Shown here one piece after another: positions 12,071 to 22,957 of a DNA stretch of 64,000 nucleotides. The DNA is from Malus domestica. Lineage: Eukaryota > Streptophyta > Magnoliopsida > Rosales > Rosaceae. Position numbers and translations under genes: made by a program. The notes under the pieces were generated by a model. The model was not told the origin of the DNA and made no database searches. It was given only the letters and a program-made list of their open reading frames with translations. Within the stretch, counting starts at the first letter, position 1, and every line of letters begins with the position of its first letter. The stretch lies in the NCBI RefSeq assembly GCF_042453785.1, contig NC_091668.1, forward strand, positions 1,805,501-1,869,500. Direction: 5' to 3'.

Positions 12071-13802
12071 AATATTGAACGTCGTCGAGGATGTTGATTA
12101 TAAGAGTTCTGAAGGTTTTTATAAGGTTCTCGAAAACTAGATTTGAACCCTTGGTTCTTAGATAAGATCAAAATCAAACTAATCGCTTATCTAAGTATTT
12201 GACTCTATCTAGATTTGATTTTTTTTTCATTTAACTTTAATATTTTGATGTTCCTATATTATCTATTGTTGAGAATGAATCCACATTAGAACAAGGAACC
12301 TGGATGAGTTTATATGGAATTAGACTACCCCATATTACAAATTTGTTTTATTTTCGTCAAATGTGAATTTGAATTATATTAGTGTTAGCGAAGCTAAGCC
12401 AACTTTTTAGATAATATCGTTTGTTAAATAAATAAATAAAAAAAGAAGCCTTTCTTCACCCTTCAGTTAAATATGGATTATTTTCAAACTGGTCTAATGA
12501 AAAATTTAGCGTACATATTTTTGGCCAATTTGTTGTAAAATTTTGCCCATGAAATTAGTGGCTAGTCTGTTTGCTACTCACTTAGGTGATGGTAGCTAGG
12601 GTCCTAATATCTCTTTAACTCATTCAACTCAATGCGTTCATTTGTTTAGTATAGAAGTATAATATATTACTTGTATTAAAAAAAACATCTTCTCTTTCTT
12701 TGTACTTTTAACCAAGCCCCATGGAATAAAATATTTGAATATCAATCTTATCGATTCCTATAACTATCATATGAAATTCAATCTTTTTTAAGAAATACGA
12801 GAAATTAATAAGAAAAGATAAAATGTGATGATAAGTTTACATTTGTAACACAACTAGAAACTAGGATAATTAAAACAAACAGAAACTTGATACAAGTCTA
12901 ATTTTTTAAAACAAAATAGAAATAGTCCAGTTCATTAAAATAAGTACAATTCCTTAAATTTAATCATTAAATTATTGTTATTTCTTTCTCTTCCTTCTGC
13001 TTTAAACAACATTTATAGATTTTATTTTAAATTTTTATAATCAACCTATATCACAAGTTAATTATATTTATCTACAACATATTCTTTTTTTTTTTATCAA
13101 AAAGTGTTTGTAACTAATCATGTCGAGGATTTTGGTTTATTATTATGAATTTTTGTTTTTATTGGATAAAAGGTAGTTTCGAATTATCAACATGTATCAC
13201 AAATTAATGTGTTTTACTTGTAGGTATATTATGTTTTTCTACCTTTTAGTTAGGTTTTATATCTCACTTATATGTATAATATACATTCATATATTTATTA
13301 GGAATTTTTTGTTTTTATTGGATAAAAGGTAGTTTCGAACTATCATCATGTATCACAAATTAAAGTGTCTTGCTTGTAGGTATATTATATTTTTCTACCT
13401 TTTAGTTAGGTTTCATATCTCGCTTATATGTATATTATACATTCATACATTTATTAGGAATTTTTTGTTTTTATTGGTTAAAAGGTAGTTTCGAATTATC
13501 AACATGTATCACAAATTAATGTGTCTTGCTTGTAGGTATATTACGTTTTTCTATATTTTAGTTAGGTTTCATATCTCGCTTATATGTATGATACACATGC
13601 ATATATATATATTACTTGAGTATGGTCATATGTTCCGCACATGGATGTGTATTAGTATATTAGTTTTTTTTTGTTAAAAGATATTAAGTAGATTTTAATT
13701 TATCTCTAATATAAAATAAAAAAACAAAATAAAATGAGTATAAGAGAAAAAAAATAAAATAAAGAAAAGATAATACTGGACTTAACCTAATAACTGAAAA
13801 TT
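12071..13802. other. AT-rich spacer after block A
   Basis: Block A homology continues to about 12950. The rest is AT-rich and has no visible gene. It includes a three-copy tandem repeat listed separately. Confidence 0.5.
13146..13615. repeat. Three tandem copies of a roughly 156-bp unit
   Basis: The unit starts near TTTTTATTGGATAAAAGG and runs through CAACATGTATCACAAATTAA and TTAGGTTTCATATCTC. It repeats with starts near 13150, 13306 and 13462. Copies differ by a few substitutions. Confidence 0.8.
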
Positions 13803-14826
13803 CTAAATAGCCAAAATGATCCCTGATATTTGCATAACTCATCACTTTGGTCCCTAACATTTCAAATCAATAAAAGTGGTCCCTGAGATTATCCACCATC
13901 CATCATTTTGTCATTCCGTTAAAAACTCCGTTAAGTGTCCCGGAGCTCTTGGCTGGAAGTTTAGGCAATTTTCAAAGCTTTGTAACTCAATCGTTTCTTA
14001 ACCAAATTCGACCCATAATATATCAAAATGAAGATATGAAAGTGTAGAATAAGATTATACCTATTTGGAAGCCCAATGGATGGAGATGGCCAGAAAATAG
14101 CCTCAAAGTTGACTTGTCCGAGGGAAAACTGGAAAACTTGCTAGAAACTAGGTAAACTTTAAACGTTCATAACTTCTTCAATACTCAACGAAATCAAGTG
14201 ATTCAAAAACGAAAATCATACTTCTGAACGAGACAAAGATAATAGTACCTTTTTAGATGGCTAAATCTCCGTGGTTTATCCGGAAAACGGCTCGAAATTG
14301 GCTAACTCGAGATCAAGATAGCCATTTTCGAGCTGTTTTTCGGCCAAACCACTGCAAGTTAGCTATCGACAGAGGCACCATTCTTTTTTTCTGGTCGAGA
14401 AGTATGATTTTAATTTTTGAATCACTTGATTTCGTTGTGTATTGAAGAAGTTATGAACGTTTAAAGTTTACTCAGTTTCCGGCGAGTTTTCAAGTTTTCC
14501 CTCGGACTGGTCAACTTTGAGGCTATTTTCCAGCCATCTCCGACAACCATTGGGCTTCCAAATAGGTATAATCTTATTCTACACTTTTCTATCGTCATTT
14601 TGATATATTATGGGTCAAATTTGGTTAAGAAACAATTGAGTTACGAAGCTTTGAAAATTGCCCAAACTTCCGACCAAGTGCTCCAGGACACTTAACGGAG
14701 TTTTTAATGGAAAGACCAAAATGATGGATGGTGGACAATCTCAGGGACTACTTTTATTGATTTGAAATGTTAGGGACCAAAGTGATGAGTTATACAAATC
14801 TCAGTGACCATTTTGGCTATTTAGCC
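13803..14826. mobile_element. Foldback element (1.0 kb), copy 1
   Basis: Nearly the whole element is an inverted repeat. The left end CTAAATAGCCAAAATGATCC pairs with a right end reading ACCATTTTGGCTATTTAG, and inner arms such as AATCAAGTGATTCAAAAA pair with TTTTTGAATCACTTGATT. It is flanked by TAACTGAAAATT at 13791-13802 and 14827-14838. A second copy lies at 48494-49511. It encodes no transposase, so it would be mobilised in trans. It sits exactly at the left edge of block B. Confidence 0.85.
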
Positions 14827-15170
14827 TAACTGAAAATTGTGCTTGTTTTCTGAAAGAAAAAAAGATCCTGCTGGTGAAGACAATCCCTGCTTCAAGAGGA
14901 CCTGCGTGTGATATTTTCGTCATGCTTTCCTAGTATATTTGAGATGCATCCGCACATACCAAGTTCGTCTCTCCAGAGGTGCTGCTGTTTTTGTTTATAA
15001 GCTTCCTTCTACGTTACGCATTATAATGTCGTCACTAATGTAAAGTATTATACAACATTTCTCGAGTTCTTCTGTATCGAACTTTCTGTTTGTGCATACA
15101 ATGGCTCTTCGATGATAATTTATTTATATAATGGAGAAGTTACCACAGAATGTGTTTAAAAATTGATGTC
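14827..15170 (+). pseudogene. Duplicated 3' end of the SFH gene
   Basis: Matches the acceptor region, last exon and 3' UTR of the SFH gene (from 7247). At 14855-14870 the acceptor-like TAACAG of the parent is TGAAAG, and the last codons differ (GATCCTGCTGG in place of GATGTTGCTGG). No upstream exons are present, so this is a non-functional fragment marking the edge of the duplication. Confidence 0.85.
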
Positions 15171-16072
15171 TATTACATCTGTCATCGCAATAGCGATAGG
15201 CGGTAGTCAGTATTTGCTCCCATCAGGTTCTATCAGTATTTCCTCGAAGGAATTCGATAAGACCTTGAAGGGAAACATGAGCATCATCGCTCTTCATCAG
15301 CTCTTCGGCAACTTCAGCAGGCGTTGCTTGTGCCCCGTCGAGTAACATCTCAATTTCTCCGAAAAATGTGTGCTCGTGAATTAGCAGGTAATTATATGCC
15401 AATGTCTTGAAACCACTGAAGGTGCAGTAGGACATGTGTATGTGCAGGTCCATCCGGCCAGGTCACAGCAACGCTGGATCAAGCCGGTCCTTGTGATTTG
15501 TCATAAACACGACAATTCTCTCCTCTTCACAGGTCGACCAGAGTCCGTCGATGAAGTTCAATATAGCAGAGATGCTGATCTGTGAATTAAGAAAAACATT
15601 AAAAACCGATTGCTTTCAAATAACCAAAAACGCTTATAAGATTGTTATTACCTTGTTATCTTCCGCGGCTTTGGGCTCGTTATCCGAATCTCTGTTTTGC
15701 AACTCAACTGAACAATCAATGTCCTCGATCACCAATATCGACCGGCTCTTTGTTCCGATCAGTAACCTTCTCAGATCAGAATTGCACTGAACCTCCCTCA
15801 AATCCAAGTCAAAAATATCAAACTTGAGATAATTAGCCATGGCCGCAACCAAGCTCGACTTTCCCATGCCAGGCAATCCGTACAAAAAGTACCCTCTTTT
15901 CCAAGCCTTTCCTACCCTCATATAATACTCATTCCTCTTTCTAAACCTCTCGAGGTCCTCCACCAATGCCGCATTCATCTCCGGCTCCATCGCCGTTGTT
16001 TCGAAACTCGCCGGATGATCAAGGTTGATGGAGCGCCAGTAATCCGTGCCATTGTAATCTACCGTGTGAAGC

Positions 16073-17116
16073 TGTTCGTGGCTAGAATTTCCACTGGGGG
16101 TGTTTCCTAGCCGACGAGCACACAGCTTCCCGAGAGGTTGGCGTCGGTTGATGATTTCTGTCGGGCTTCTGCTTTACTGGCAGGCTTGTCGGGCAAAGCT
16201 TGTCTGGCAAGGCTTGTCGGGCAAAGGCTGAAAGAGAAGGACAGAGTTAACTTTGAAAGGTGCCTTTGTGGGGCCTTAGGTGTAGGCCTTGAGGCTTACA
16301 ATCAAGATTAAGTTTTAAGTGCTCAGGCGTGCCACTGCCATCTTTAGCATGGCAGATGTAAAATGGATGTTTGAGTTTAGTTGCACATATACCCGAGAGG
16401 CCGTGTTAGTTATGACAGGTGCCTTTGTGGGGCCTTAGGTGTAGGCCTTAAGGCTTCCTATCAAGAACTAATTCAGTACTCGAATATATGATGTCTGTTT
16501 TATGGTTTGCAGAAGTATTATAACTATCATACTTCTGATTATCTGAGCCCGCAGAGCAGAATGAATCCAAATAGGTGCCTTTGTGGGGCCTTAGATATAG
16601 GCCTTGAGGCTTCCTATAAGAATTCCTTCTATACTCAAACGTTCTACTAAAATCATAATATAATAGAAATAACACTAAGAGATAGATCGATTACTTGCGC
16701 CCCAAGTAACTTCGGACTTCTTGTTATCAAAGCTTGTCGTGGATGGGTTAAGTCCACATGAGGTTCTTTTTTATACCTTGAGGCTAAGGACTTTTAATGA
16801 TCAATCTTATATGCCCGAAAGCTTAGAACTTAGATCTGGTTTGAACTATGAAGATATATTCAAATCGGATTCAAGCACTTAGAAAGTCTTTTAATAGCCA
16901 TCTTACTAGAAATAACGTGAATACAACTGGAAGTATACAACATATTGCTAGGTTAATGATTGAAAAGACAAAAACAAAGAAGGTCGGGCAAGGTTTAACC
17001 TTGTCGTGCAAAGCTGATCGTCTAGCACTTCCTATCTTTGTGGTTTCTCAAGGGGTTTAAGAGTTGAAAAGAGGGATAGAGAGATGATTTTACAAAGAGA
17101 AATCGATACTACAGCA
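16073..17116. mobile_element. Inserted LTR-like segment in AAA copy B
   Basis: It begins TGTTCGTGGC directly after the gene sequence GTGTGAAGC and ends ACTACAGCA, so it has TG...CA ends. It contains three copies of a phrase around GTGCCTTTGTGGGGCCTTAG (near 16260, 16418 and 16575) and direct repeats of GCTTGTCGGGCAA. No protein-coding domain is visible. Most likely a solo LTR or a non-autonomous retroelement remnant. Confidence 0.55.
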
Positions 17117-17196
17117 CATGGTGCTGAGATCTTACTTGCCCTACATTCTACAGAAATCCAAAGAAATTAAAGAGGAGAGAAAGGTGGTGAAGCTTC
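17116..17196. other. Inverted piece of the AAA-ATPase gene
   Basis: This 81-bp segment, from ACATGGTGCTGAGATC to GGTGGTGAAGCTTC, is the reverse complement of 8488-8568 in copy A. In copy B it lies between two inserted elements, so a short stretch of the gene was flipped during or after insertion. One breakpoint falls in the palindrome GAAGCTTC. Confidence 0.9.
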
Positions 17197-17651
17197 TGTT
17201 TGGGTTAAAACTTAAACTTTGGGCTCAAAAGGGAGTTGGCCCAAAAAGAGGAGAAAAGCCCGAAGCCCAGTCGAAAGCTCAAAAGGCAGAAATGGCCTTT
17301 CCCGACTAGATGCAGCTCATCAAGGCCATTTGCTCACCTACTTAGAGGCCAAGTGGTGTAGACCAGCTAGCTAATCAGCCCAAAAGTACTTTACAGTGGC
17401 AGTACAAGTAAATAGTGGATGAGTCACTACCCTTCAAGCTGCACTCAGGCAAGATTACTGCTACATGAGGCCAAGCCGAAGTGTCTATAAAAGAAGAAAG
17501 AGAAATCAGAGATAAGGACACTCAAACAAACAAACAAAAGCACAAACTCTGCTCAAACCAGATTTGCCTTCAAACGAAGCTGTAGTCAGCCCAAGCCTTC
17601 ATCCCTCTCGGGATAAACCTTTACCAAAAAGCCTTTGTAATAGCTCTGCTA
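17197..17651 (+). mobile_element. LTR fragment in AAA copy B
   Basis: Starts TGTTTGGGTTAAAAC, with a TATA-like TCTATAAAAG at about 17483 followed by CAAACAAACAAAC and GCAAGATTACTGC-type sequence upstream. This layout resembles the U3/R of an LTR. It ends abruptly in gene sequence (CTTCTTATGGAAGC), without a CA end, so it is probably truncated. Confidence 0.5.
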
Positions 17652-18355
17652 CCTGCTTCTTATGGAAGCTGAGCTCTAACAATCGGACCTCCGACTGTGA
17701 ATTTTCGCCACCACGGTTACTGTTTGGTTTTTCGGTGCTTATCAAAACCCACTTGAAATCTACACCGTTGAAAGAATCAACGATGCCTTGATTCTTATCA
17801 ATGGTGATCAGAAACTGCTCATCTTTTTCGGGCTTGTTGACTTTGATCCTCCGCGTAGCAGCGGAGACCTTGGCGCCGAGGTAAAGGTTGGCCGTCTCGA
17901 ACATCTTGTTCGGGGTCAGGCCGTCGATCTCCTCCACAACAACGGTGAGTTGGGATGAGAGCTTTTGGAGGTGCGAGTAGAAGGACGTTTGGAGGGCTTC
18001 CGGGATGAGGTCGTTTGCAATCGTTTTGAACAGGATTGCGGAGGCGGCGAGTGAGGCGGCCGCCGATAGCATGGTTTTTGGCGACGGTAGGCTTTCCTGC
18101 GACAAGCACCACATGGTTTAGTTCTTTTTTGGGTTGGTTGGGGGGTATGGTGGTTGGTGGTGGTGGGGGTAGGGGTGGTAACAGAATGAAATATTGAGAT
18201 GTGGCTGACGATGGTTGTGTTTGGAGTTTTGTAGGGTTTTGTCTTCCGGGTTTGCGTAAGAGAGACAGAGGGGTTGAATTTGATCGAAGATGGTTAGGTC
18301 GGTGGTTTCTCTACGACAAGCTCATGCTCTCTCTCTCTCTCTCGGTTCTAGAATT

Positions 18356-18894
18356 CGGACATGGATCCGGAGATGATCCATGTATCCGAATCCACCAAAT
18401 TCATCATAATCCATTGAAATTTGATTCAATGGTTACAAATAGGAATCTACTTTAAAAGTTACGAACGGCCCCAAGAAATCTATTCATCTCATCTTCTTGT
18501 CTTCCATTTCGCATAAGCTATGATCCAGATTAGCTCATCAATATTCATAGCACTACTCTAAGACGTATTACATTATTGAGGTGTCGTTTTCCTCTTTCGT
18601 TTTATTTTTTTATTTTTATATATCCAACACATTATTGAATACAGCCAATGAGAAATCTAATCGATTTACGTGGTCCTCAGTGAAGGGTACGTATTCTTAC
18701 CATGACTTTACGTACCAAACTATCAAAAGAATGAGAGGTTGTTAGATTATCCTTAACTGATTCGGAATCCTCTCCATATAAATTGTAATTTTCAATTATA
18801 ATTAGTGAAACTTTAGCCGTTAGATAAAATTTCAATGGTCCGGATACATGAATTTGGTGGATTAGGATACATGGATCCGAAGAGGATCCATGTC
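18356..18894. mobile_element. Foldback/MITE with 9-bp target duplication
   Basis: Terminal inverted repeats of about 45 bp (CGGACATGGATCC... and ...GGATCCATGTC) flank 539 bp. The target duplication is TCTAGAATT at 18347-18355 and 18895-18903. Block A shows the uninterrupted site (TCTAGAATTTTAG at about 9244). No ORF. Confidence 0.85.
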
Positions 18895-19498
18895 TCTAGA
18901 ATTCTAGTTGTACCTTTCCTATTGTGACTCGAAGTACATTGGTCTCGTTTGACATTTATTATATATCACAAACACACGATAATATATTTTCGATGCATAA
19001 ATAGTCTATCTAAATAAAATAATCAGTAAAGACCGAGTACCAAACCAGAAAGAAAAAGGGGAAAGCCATCTCTTTTGTTTTTGGTCGTTGGGGACTTTTA
19101 AACTTTGCTTTTCTGAGCTACTTTCTTTGGGCCATATGTAATGGATGGTCCACTTCAAACTATGCATGTGATATCGAGATGTATCAATACCACAAAAAAA
19201 TTTCCTGTCATATTATAACGTGATGTCACGAATTTATGCATGTGAGTTAGTAACAATGTATAGGTCGTGGTCTTCTAGTGATTTTGCCATTAGTCGTCGT
19301 TGCTCAGAGCTCAACGTCTACGTCATCATTAGAGTTATGTAAATGCAAAAGCGTCATTAGTTTGAGCTTCCTTTCAAAAATAAAATTACACATGCCAATA
19401 TTCCATGCCCTTTGGTCTATAAATTTTGGTACTAATTAATCAGTATTAAAATATTATCTCCAAACTTAAATCCAATTTTGCCACTTAAAATATAAAAA

Positions 19499-19895
19499 GA
19501 GGTATTCATCAATTTGCCCCCTGAACTTGTGACTATTGGCCAATTTCCCCCCTCAAATTTTGGCCAATTTCCCCCCTCAACTCTCATAATTAGTCAATTT
19601 CCCCCCTCAACTTTAATTTTGGCCAATTTCCCCCCTCAACTCTCATAATTAGTCAATTTCCCCCCTCAACTTTAATTTGGCCAATTTCTCCCCTCAACTT
19701 TAATTTGGCTAATTATGAGAGTTGAGGGGGGAAATTGGCCAAATTAAAGTTGAGGGGGGAAATTGACTAATTATGAGAGTTGAGGGGGGAAATTGGCCAA
19801 AATTAAAGTTGAGGGGGGAAATTGGCTAAAATTAAAGTTGAGGGGAAGAATTGGCCAATGATCATAAGTTTAGGGGGGGAATTGATGAATACCTC
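19499..19895. mobile_element. Foldback element built of CCAATTTCCCCCCTCAACTT repeats
   Basis: Ends are GAGGTATTCATCAATT and AATTGATGAATACCTC. The left arm contains repeated CCAATTTCCCCCCTCAAC units and the right arm their complements, so the element can fold almost completely. The 9-bp duplication ATATAAAAA flanks it on both sides. It is absent from block A at the equivalent site (near 9736). Confidence 0.88.
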
Positions 19896-20480
19896 ATATA
19901 AAAAAATCATCACTAACCAATTAGAATTTAAAATCCGCCTTACCTTTTCAAAACTCATAATGTTGTGGTCAATTTGACCATAACAACTCGAAATATTATT
20001 AGAATCAGATCTCATACAGCTAGGGAAATACTTCCCAGCATCAATAGGCGACTCAAACCAACAAAGCACTCTTTTGTAAGAATCAGAATGAGATGTCTAT
20101 CATACGCAACCTAACTTTTATTTTGCAAAGATGTTGCTTTTACAAGTCAAACTCGTGACTTTTTTTTATCATAAAAAACAACCTTTCAGTTGCGCTAAGA
20201 ATTATTAGAATATCAATATCATCAATAGGCAATGGAGAATTATTAGAATATCAATATCATCGATCTTCCAATGAATTGTTTAATTGTTTTACAAACCAAC
20301 AAAAAAGGGAAGTTATTTTTTTGGTCTAAAAAAGGGCAGTTACTTAATAATAACAATTAATAAATTGCTGGTTGAAAACCAGCAAGCAAAGAAAAGAAAT
20401 TAAATATAAAAAAATCTTGAAATCATGAAACAATCATAGAAGTTTGAAGTGCTGCTATGCCCGCCCATCCGTCATAGTTT

Positions 20481-21086
20481 CTATTTAATATTTGAAGTAG
20501 CCCGACAAATCAAGAACCCAAATGCAACCAGGAGTAAACAAAATACTGACATAGTAATAATCATGCAGACTTCATTCGGCTGTGCTTCTATTTTTTGATA
20601 TTTCTGCTCGTTCTTTGCTTTGATCTTTTGATATTTCTGTAATATGTGGTTCAAGTAATAATTCAAAAACATATTGACGTCGCCAACGAAGCCGTCACGG
20701 AAGCTTAGTTCAAAGTGACGTTGTTCTCGTACTTGGCCATCACAGGAGCACGGCAATTTGGAGGACACCAGAGCCCACATCACGCCGACACCTTGGAAAG
20801 AGTCGACCAGTTCTTGACTATTGCCGTCAACGGTGATCACTTGCAACAGTTTATTGGCCGCCGGATCAAGTTTCTGATGACTTTCGAATTCGTTGTTTTT
20901 GATGATGTTGGTGTTGTTGCTGACCTTAATTCTGAGTGTAGGGCAAGACAGCCTCTTGTCCACGTAAACGTTGACTGCTTTAAACATTTCGTTGGGGACT
21001 CCTCCCTTGGTGAACTCTTCGACGGCGTACGCAGGGACTGGGGACCATGACGGACGCTTGGACGTTGGGAACTCCTCCAATGCCAT
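20481..21086 (-). CDS. AAA-associated-domain protein without ATPase, tail-anchored
   Basis: An open frame of 201 residues without introns, starting MALEEFPTSKRPSW. Residues about 20-150 match the domain that in BCS1/ASD-type AAA proteins lies between the N-terminal anchor and the ATPase: GVPNEMFKAVNVYV, TLRIKVSNN, LVDSFQGVGVMW, HFELSFRDGF. After a short repeat (KIKAKNEQKYQKI) the protein ends in a hydrophobic segment, roughly MSVFCLLLVAFGFLIC, followed by RATSNIK. There is no Walker A, Walker B or arginine finger, and no N-terminal anchor. The arrangement is therefore an ATPase-free paralogue with a C-terminal tail anchor. It could be a decayed family member, or a partner or inhibitor of intact AAA relatives; this is inference. 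It is the only gene of block B that remains open. Confidence 0.65.
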   Translation of the reverse strand: MALEEFPTSKRPSWSPVPAYAVEEFTKGGVPNEMFKAVNVYVDKRLSCPTLRIKVSNNTNIIKNNEFESHQKLDPAANKLLQVITVDGNSQELVDSFQGVGVMWALVSSKLPCSCDGQVREQRHFELSFRDGFVGDVNMFLNYYLNHILQKYQKIKAKNEQKYQKIEAQPNEVCMIITMSVFCLLLVAFGFLICRATSNIK

Positions 21087-21176
21087 AATATTGAACGTCG
21101 TCGAGGATGTTGATTATTAGGCTTCTGAAGGTTTTTATAAGGTTTTCGAAAACTAGATTTGAACCCTTGGTCCTTA

Positions 21177-21499
21177 GATAAGATCAAAATCAAACTAATT
21201 AATCGCTTATCTAAGTATTTGACTCTATCTATATTTGATTTTTTTTTTAACTTTAATATTTTGATGTTTCTATATTATCTATTGTTGAGAATGAATCCAC
21301 ATTAGAAGAAGGAACTTGGATGAGTTTATATGGAATTAGATAAGATCAAAATCAAACTAATTGCTTATCTAAGTATTTGACTCTATCTATATTTGATTTT
21401 TTTTTTTAACTTTAATATTTTGATGTTCCTATATTATCTATTGTTGGCAATAAATCCACATTAGAAGAAGGAACTTGGATGAGTTTAAATGGAATTAGA
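21177..21499. repeat. Tandem duplication of about 163 bp upstream of the tail-anchored gene
   Basis: ATAAGATCAAAATCAAACTA and the following sequence down to GATGAGTTTATATGGAATTAG occur twice (21177-21338 and 21339-21499). Block A has this region once (near 12165-12325). Confidence 0.8.
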
Positions 21500-22203
21500 C
21501 TACCCTATATTACAATTTTTTTTTATTCTTGTCAAAGGTAAATTTGAACCATATTATTGTTAGCCAATTGTGAAGCTAAGCCAACCTCTTAGATAATATC
21601 ATTTGTTAAATTAAAAAAATAAACATAAATAACCTTTCTTCGCCCTTCAGTTAAATATGCATTATTTTCAAACTGGTCTAATGAAAAATTCAGCGTACAT
21701 ATCTGTGGCCAATTTGTTGTACTATGATGAATGTGCTAACTATGGATATGATGCCGGAAATAGACCGATTTTATATCACTCTTCAATATAAATTAGCAAA
21801 AACAATGTCTCCTTGCATAATATGGATTCCAGACATTCATGATGATTAGGATCCTAATTTCTCTTCAACTCATTCAACTCATTGCGTTCATTTGTTTACT
21901 ATAAAAGTATAATAAATTACTTGTATTAAATAAAAAAAAATCTTCTCTTTCTTTTGAACTTTTAACCAAGCCCCATGGAATAAAATATTTAAATATCAAT
22001 ATTATCGATTCCTATAACTATCATGTGAAATTCAATCTTTTTTAAGAAATACGAGAAATTGATAAGAAAAGATAAAATGTGATTATAAGTTTATATTTGT
22101 ATCACAACTAGAAACGAGGATAATTAAAATAAAGGGAAACTTGATACAAGCCCAATTTGAAAAGAAAAAAAAATAGTCCAATTTATTAAAAATAAAAAAC
22201 ATG

Positions 22204-22346
22204 TGGTTGGGGACTCGTCCATCGATGAACTCTTCGACAACGTAGGCAGGGGATACGGACGACAACCGGCCCGCCAGCTTTGGGTGCTGCGATGACAACA
22301 TTGCCACAACCTTATGGTCCTCGGGTTTATTGGTACTGAGAGTCAA
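22204..22346 (-). pseudogene. 5' fragment of a third AAA-associated-domain gene
   Basis: Reads from MTLSTNKPEDHKVVAM to SPAYVVEEFIDGRVPNHMF, resembling PAYAVEEFTKGEVPNEMF of the 201-aa gene. The homology stops abruptly at about 22204, which coincides with the right edge of block B, so the duplication breakpoint probably cut this gene. A GA-rich run (22348-22362) lies just upstream, as in many plant leaders. Confidence 0.55.
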
Positions 22347-22457
22347 AGAGAGAGAGAGAGGAGAGAGTAATTTGGAAATTTTGTGGTGTAATTTCTCAAG
22401 TTTTTGTGCCTTTATTTATAGCAGTAAAGAAAATAAAATGTTTGTTGTCCAAGCAAG

Positions 22458-22621
22458 GTTCTAAAAGAAGCTAGGCGCTAGTCGGGCGGCGAACTGGGGC
22501 TTAGCGCCTATGCGGGGCCTAGGTGGATTAGACGGATTTAAGTAAATCTATTATATTTCGTGTAAATAAGTGTCTGTTTATACTTAAAATATAAATAATT
22601 TCATTATAAACTACAAAATAG

Positions 22622-22666
<45 letters not shown>

Positions 22667-22957
22667 GAAGTATTGGAACATAATGAAAACATGGGGAACA
22701 TGCATATGATGTGTATTCATTTAAGTATTCAACAAGTCCCTTACAATTTATTGAAAAAAATAAAATGCAAAATGAAAGTTATCAATTTTCTGTCTAAGTA
22801 AGTCGCAACCTAGGCGGGTCTGGGCGGCTAGGCGGACGCCTCAACAGGTCTATGCGTAATTTCTTAATTTTAAATGCCTAGGCATTAATCGGGGTGATGG
22901 CCAACCGCCTAGTGTCTAAGCGGGACCTAGGTAGCGCTAAGCGGAGATTTTTAGAAC
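22458..22957. mobile_element. MITE with GC-rich ends, possibly hAT-like
   Basis: Ends GTTCTAAAA and TTTTTAGAAC are inverted, and the subterminal regions are rich in CTAGGCG-type motifs in both orientations. The centre is AT-rich with a TA microsatellite at about 22627-22664. No clear target duplication was found, so the superfamily is uncertain. Confidence 0.55.

Larger units (their letters stand above)
7247..12950. repeat. Segmental duplication, block A
   Basis: Sequence from the last intron and exon of the SFH gene through the AAA-ATPase gene, its upstream flank and the small AAA-associated-domain gene is repeated in the same orientation at 14827-22195. Left edge: the motif AACTGAAAATT followed by the SFH last exon. 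Right edge: near AATAGTCCAGTTCATTAAAA (block B: AATAGTCCAATTTATTAAAA). Block A is the shorter copy. It holds one private insertion of about 1.25 kb (near 10049-11300) and lacks the mobile-element insertions of block B. Confidence 0.9.
15223..18114 (-). pseudogene. BCS1/ASD-type AAA-ATPase, copy B, multiply disrupted
   Basis: The 5' part (18114 down to about 17652) starts MWCLSQESLPSPKTM and retains the 56 bp missing from copy A, encoding IVDSFNGVDFKWVLIS. The 3' part lies at 15223-16072. Between them are two foreign segments (16073-17116 and 17197-17651) and a gene piece of 81 bp lying in reverse orientation (17116-17196). Point damage: Walker A reads GLPGMGKSS instead of GPPGTGKSS, and CGA has become TGA at the first arginine of LLRPGRMD, the second region of homology of AAA proteins. 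The gene cannot make a functional ATPase, but its 5' part preserves the ancestral state of the region lost in copy A. Confidence 0.9.
14827..22195. repeat. Segmental duplication, block B
   Basis: Direct repeat of block A, enlarged by insertions: about 1.6 kb inside the AAA pseudogene (16073-17651, including an inverted gene piece), elements at 18356-18894 and 19499-19895, and a tandem duplication of about 163 bp at 21177-21499. Homology with block A resumes cleanly on either side of each insertion, so block A shows the empty sites. Confidence 0.9.
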
